A stretch of 64,000 nt of DNA from the NCBI RefSeq assembly GCF_008386495.1, contig NZ_VTHJ01000051.1:62682-126681 (forward strand), written 5' to 3'. The notes under the pieces are model-generated. The model did not search any database. It was given only the letters and a program-made list of their open reading frames with translations, and was not told the origin of the DNA. Shown piece after piece: positions 61,406-64,000 of this stretch (positions are counted from its first letter, which is position 1; each line of letters starts with the position of its first letter). The translations under genes and the position numbers were made by a program. This DNA comes from Streptomyces tailanensis. Its GTDB lineage: Bacteria; Actinomycetota; Actinomycetes; Streptomycetales; Streptomycetaceae.

Positions 61406-61878
61406 CGGGACCGCCGCTAGCCCAGACACCTCGACTCGCCATCGTGGACGGACGGGCAGCTCTCCCGCCCGGGCAGACGTGGGCGCTGCGCGGCACGACC
61501 AGCAACATCCGCTACACCCATCGTACCGAGCTTGAACTGCTCACCGCCCGACAACCCACACTCGGGCGGCCGGAGGCAACCCGGGCGGCGCTCATCCCCA
61601 TCCGCAAATCCCAGGCGTGGTGGGAACTCGCCCAAGACGAACGGCGGACCATCTTGGAGACCCGGTCCCATCACATCACGATCGGTCTGCGGTACCTGCC
61701 CGCCATCGCCCGACGGCTCTACCACTGTCGAGACCTCGGTGAGGAGTTCGACTTCCTGACCTGGTTCGAGTACGCCGACACCGACGGCGACCGGTTCGAT
61801 ACGCTGGTCGGCGAGCTACGAGAAACCGAGGAATGGTCCTACGTCGAACGAGAAGTCGACATTCGCCTACGACGGTGA
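61270..61878 (+). CDS. Chlorite-dismutase-superfamily protein
   Basis: About 202 residues from GTG 61270 (AAGGAG 12 bases upstream) or 190 from GTG 61306 (GGAGA seven bases upstream); I give the longer form. The C-terminal half has IPIRKSQAWWELAQDERRTI, SHHITIGLRYLPAIARRLYH and FDFLTWFEYADTDGDRFD, which I recognise as the Cld-like family, with a His pair where the heme ligand would be. It may bind heme or act in mercury-linked oxidative stress. It follows the truncated gene in the merA direction and is probably in the same transcript. Confidence 0.65.
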   Translation: MALPESEYGDSTVSHSPATLSTSAHMACFAGGPQGQWKVESLTAVTGPPLAQTPRLAIVDGRAALPPGQTWALRGTTSNIRYTHRTELELLTARQPTLGRPEATRAALIPIRKSQAWWELAQDERRTILETRSHHITIGLRYLPAIARRLYHCRDLGEEFDFLTWFEYADTDGDRFDTLVGELRETEEWSYVEREVDIRLRR

Positions 61879-62295
61879 GTAGAGAGCGGGCGTACTCAAG
61901 CATCAGAACAGGACCGTTGGTCATCGCCTGTAGGCCCTACCGCTGGTCCCGGTCGGCCGTAAGCGGCATAAACGGCGCGGTTACCGCATTCGATGTGAAA
62001 CCATGTGGGAAACCCTGATCATCATCGTTTCCCGGGTACCGGGCGCTCGCATCGTGCAGGACCCGGTGCACCTCGTCATGTTCAGACGCTCGCAATGTCG
62101 ACACGCTCTACGACCTTTCCGAACATCCCCGGGTTTCTGTCTTGAATTCTTTGCGGCCGTGGAAGACTAGGTCATCCACCCTGGGCACAGTCGATGTTCC
62201 TCGGCGTGGAATCGCCTACGCGGGAGCACCCGCTCGCATGAGGACAGAGCACTGAATTCGAGACAGAACCGGTTTTTGTAACCACCCAGCGGCAC
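61879..62295. other. Gap before the MerR-family gene
   Basis: This 417-base stretch has no supported gene. A short open frame to 62018 (SAVSGINGAVTAFDVKPCGK) is weakly protein-like and could be the end of a lost gene. The last ~60 bases are A+T-richer and should hold the promoter of the MerR-family gene. No RNA gene or strong hairpin is seen. Confidence 0.45.
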
Positions 62296-62721
62296 ATGCG
62301 GCCGATGACCATCGGGCAGCTTTCCCAGCGCACCGACGTGCCGGTGAAGACGCTGCGTGAGTACACCGACCTCGGCCTGATCTACACCCTGGGCCGCAGC
62401 CCGGCCAACTACCGGCTGTCAACCGCGGACGCGTTGTGGTGCGTGCGGTGGATCGGCGAACTGCGTGGCCTGGGACTGACCGTGGCCGAGATCCGCGAGC
62501 TGACCACCGCCTACCTGGAGGACACCGGCCAGTCCTTCGGTCCCGCGCTCGCACAGCGGCTGCGGGCGGCCCGGGAGCGGCAGCTGGCCCGCATCGCCGC
62601 CGCCGAGCAGACCCTCGACCGGATCGACCGGTTCGAGAAGGCACACCGGGCCGAACTCGCGGACGGCGGCGGAAGCCGGGGCTGCTGGACAGGCGATCCG
62701 CGGTGCGGCGTTGGGGCTTGA
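62296..62721 (+). CDS. MerR-family regulator upstream of merB
   Basis: A 141-residue protein from ATG 62296 (ATG 62305 also possible; neither has a clear ribosome-binding site). The winged HTH is typical (MTIGQLSQRTDVPVKTLREY, then YRLSTADALWCVRWIGELRG), followed by a long dimerisation helix and a C-terminal Cys pair (GCWTGDPRC). That Cys pair fits metal sensing. It is a second, unrelated regulator in the cluster beside the ArsR-type one. Its stop overlaps the -35 of the merB promoter, so its own gene forms part of the control region. Confidence 0.82.
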   Translation: MRPMTIGQLSQRTDVPVKTLREYTDLGLIYTLGRSPANYRLSTADALWCVRWIGELRGLGLTVAEIRELTTAYLEDTGQSFGPALAQRLRAARERQLARIAAAEQTLDRIDRFEKAHRAELADGGGSRGCWTGDPRCGVGA

Positions 62722-62749
62722 CCCTCACCCCGGGGGCAGACCCTACCGT
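62718..62749 (+). promoter_or_regulatory. merB promoter with MerR-type 20-bp spacer
   Basis: TTGACC (62718-62723) and TACCGT (62744-62749) are separated by 20 bases, the long spacing typical of MerR-activated promoters. The spacer is centred on CCCCGGGGG with partial dyad arms (ACCCTCACC and GGGGCAGACC). The -35 overlaps the stop codon of the MerR-family gene. Confidence 0.6.
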
Positions 62750-62799
62750 CCGAAGCATCGGACGCATTCCGCACCGCGGAGAGAGAAGGGACATCTGCC

Positions 62800-63441
62800 G
62801 TGGACACCGACACTCAGCAGTTCGCCGACCGCTTCCTCGCCTCGCTGACCAGCTCGCCCGGGCTGCACATGTGGCTGGTACGGCCGCTGCAGACGCTCCT
62901 GGCCACCGGCGAGCCCGTCACCATCGCCTTGCTCGCCGCCCGGGCCGACCGCACCGAGGACGAGATCCGCACCGCGCTGGCTGGCATGCCGGACACCGAG
63001 TACGACGCCGCCGGCCGCATCATCGGATTCGGACTGACCTTCAACCCCACCCCGCACCGCTACGAGACGAACGGCCGCACCTTCTACACCTGGTGCGCGC
63101 TGGACACCCTGGCCTTCCCCGCCGTCCTGGGCCACACCGCGCACGTCACGTCCCCCTGCCGGGCCACCGGGGAGCCGGTCCGTCTCACCGTCACCCCCGA
63201 CGGGCCCAGGGACGTGGAGCCGGCCACCGCTGTGGTCTCCCTGGTCGCACCGGACGCGCCGACCTCTGTCCGCGCCTTGTTCTGCAACCAGGTGCACTTC
63301 TTCGCCAGCGCCGAGGCCGCCAAGGACTGGCTCGCCCAGCACCCTGACGCCCGGGTGCTGCCCGTCGCCGATGCGTTTGAGATCGGACGGCCGGTCGTCG
63401 AGCAGATCCTGGCCGGCAGCGCCCCCGACGGCTGCTGCTGA
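62800..63441 (+). CDS. merB: Alkylmercury (organomercurial) lyase
   Basis: A 213-residue protein from GTG 62800, with GAGAAGGGA upstream. It cleaves the carbon-mercury bond of organomercurials so that MerA can reduce the ion. The catalytic triad is visible: Cys99 and Asp102 in FYTWCALDTLAFP and Cys162 in LFCNQVHFFAS. The N-terminal helical domain (TLLATGEPVTIALLAARADR) matches the family. It is the last gene on plus and ends DGCC, a possible mercury-binding tail. Confidence 0.9.
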   Translation: MDTDTQQFADRFLASLTSSPGLHMWLVRPLQTLLATGEPVTIALLAARADRTEDEIRTALAGMPDTEYDAAGRIIGFGLTFNPTPHRYETNGRTFYTWCALDTLAFPAVLGHTAHVTSPCRATGEPVRLTVTPDGPRDVEPATAVVSLVAPDAPTSVRALFCNQVHFFASAEAAKDWLAQHPDARVLPVADAFEIGRPVVEQILAGSAPDGCC

Positions 63442-63480
63442 GACCGCCCGAGGCGGAGGATGGCGCCTTCCGGTCGCCTG

Positions 63481-63972
63481 TCAGGCGAGAGCGGCAGCGC
63501 CGCCCGGCGGGTCCTCGGGCAGCGGAAGAGAGATGGCATCTTCGGGAGGACCGGGCTTGGGCCTGCGCGGCTCCCGCGTGCCTGAGCCGCCGGGCCCTGC
63601 GCCGCCGGGCCAGCCGCAGGTCGGAGCCAGCCGGATCACCCGCATGGTGGCGACGGCCCATACCAGGACGACGCCACCGGCCGCCGCTCCGGTGGGCAGC
63701 AGCAGCCCGGTAGCCATGCCTGCGGCCAGCAGTCCGGCCACGGCCGCCACGACCACCAGCAGCCAGCGGAAACAGCCGCGGTACGTCACCACTGTGCGGC
63801 CCGCCCGCATGATGCTGCGCGGTCCCTGCCATGCGGCGCACGGCTGCCGTCCGCAGCGCAGGCAGGACCCGCACCGCAGAGATGTGCTCGAACAGTGCTT
63901 GGCCACGGCGGCCTCCATCCCCAGCACCGAAATGGTCGCGAGGTCCAGACTGTGGCGGAACTGCCCCCGCAC
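63481..63972 (-). CDS. Cys-rich membrane protein, unknown function
   Basis: A 163-residue frame from GTG 63972 to TGA 63481. The start is uncertain, as the frame is open towards the window end. Residues ~30-48 carry a Cys cluster (SSTSLRCGSCLRCGRQPC), possibly a metal site, followed by two hydrophobic helices (WLLVVVAAVAGLLAAGMATG and GAAAGGVVLVWAVATM) and a Pro/Gly-rich tail. It faces merB and might belong to the mercury cluster because of its cysteines, but this is only a guess. I do not recognise a family. Confidence 0.5.
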   Translation of the reverse strand: MRGQFRHSLDLATISVLGMEAAVAKHCSSTSLRCGSCLRCGRQPCAAWQGPRSIMRAGRTVVTYRGCFRWLLVVVAAVAGLLAAGMATGLLLPTGAAAGGVVLVWAVATMRVIRLAPTCGWPGGAGPGGSGTREPRRPKPGPPEDAISLPLPEDPPGGAAALA

Positions 63973-64000
63973 GCAACCGTCCTGAGCCGAAACTGGAGCA

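Noticed and set aside
63441..63490. Terminator after merB
   Set aside because: Only short 5-7 bp stems are present (for example TCGCCTG/CAGGCGA with a one-base loop), too weak to call.
1..64000. tRNA, rRNA or CRISPR array
   Set aside because: No TPsiC-type GGTTCGA context in a cloverleaf, no rRNA-like sequence, and no regularly spaced identical repeats with unique spacers were seen. The repeats at 958-1053 are too few and of mixed orientation to be CRISPR.

Overview
The window is high-GC actinobacterial DNA, most likely Streptomyces. The evidence is strong G/C preference at third codon positions, many GTG starts, stop/start overlaps of the GTGA and ATGA type, an anti-sigma-like ATPase, and DUF6507/DUF6177/Imm49 genes. 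It reads as an accessory region: an integrase module, an insertion sequence, a large defence-type locus, a polymorphic toxin with its immunity gene, a candidate peptide natural-product (RiPP) operon, a nucleotide/methyl-transfer gene run and a mercury-resistance cluster. No rRNA, tRNA or CRISPR array was seen.

Layout. (1) 1-4020: end of a pentapeptide-type membrane protein; a TauE/SafE permease bounded by inverted clusters of a ~20-bp repeat; a frameshifted small gene; a small membrane protein; a hypothetical gene. (2) 4190-6785: tyrosine integrase, XRE-family regulator and a divergent excisionase-like gene around a dyad operator. (3) 6836-7819: a complete IS982-type element. (4) 8096-25873: five tightly packed genes, namely a soluble Ser/Thr kinase, an SNF2-type helicase (DrmD-like), a 1644-residue N6-adenine methyltransferase (DrmMI/PglX-like), a 2202-residue DEAD helicase with DUF1998 and nuclease-like C-terminal parts, and a UvrD helicase with a RelE-like N-terminus. 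This looks like a DISARM/Druantia-related anti-phage system in an arrangement I do not recognise as a named type. (5) 26298-31674: DUF6507 protein, polymorphic toxin with a nuclease-like tip, Imm49 immunity protein, DUF6177 protein and an L-asparaginase remnant. (6) 31797-32444: anti-sigma-like ATPase behind a GGACAGACTGTCC box.

(7) 32587-40502, minus strand: a RiPP-type operon. In transcription order it holds Nudix hydrolase, radical SAM/SPASM enzyme with a long C-terminal extension, Cys-containing hypothetical, 2OG-Fe(II) oxygenase, P-loop kinase, Ser/Thr kinase, a 49-residue Ser/Thr-rich putative precursor peptide, a 15-bp hairpin, an HExxH protein resembling peptide beta-hydroxylases, and a beta-lactamase-fold serine hydrolase. 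Most junctions are overlapping, so the products are probably made together. (8) 40503-43209: an XRE/TPR regulator and two small proteins, with three more copies of the GGACAG-type palindrome. (9) 43311-56416: one ~13-kb co-directional run with a coupled 37-codon ORF and hypothetical protein, an APC permease with a glutamine-synthetase-like ligase, a LuxR-type regulator, a kinase and a degenerate kinase-like protein, a double-Nudix protein, methyltransferases (one a methyltransferase-Nudix-PCMT fusion with an internal frame disturbance) and an EEP-fold phosphatase/nuclease. A broken EEP paralogue faces it. (10) 57285-63441: mercury resistance laid out as in Streptomyces lividans, from memory. 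ArsR-type merR, a merT-like protein, a thioredoxin-like lipoprotein and a CcdA-like protein lie on minus. merA lies on plus, followed by a truncated gene, a chlorite-dismutase-like gene, a MerR-family regulator and merB.

Limits: all family names come from reading motifs in the translations, with no database search. Starts were chosen from ribosome-binding sites and overlaps.
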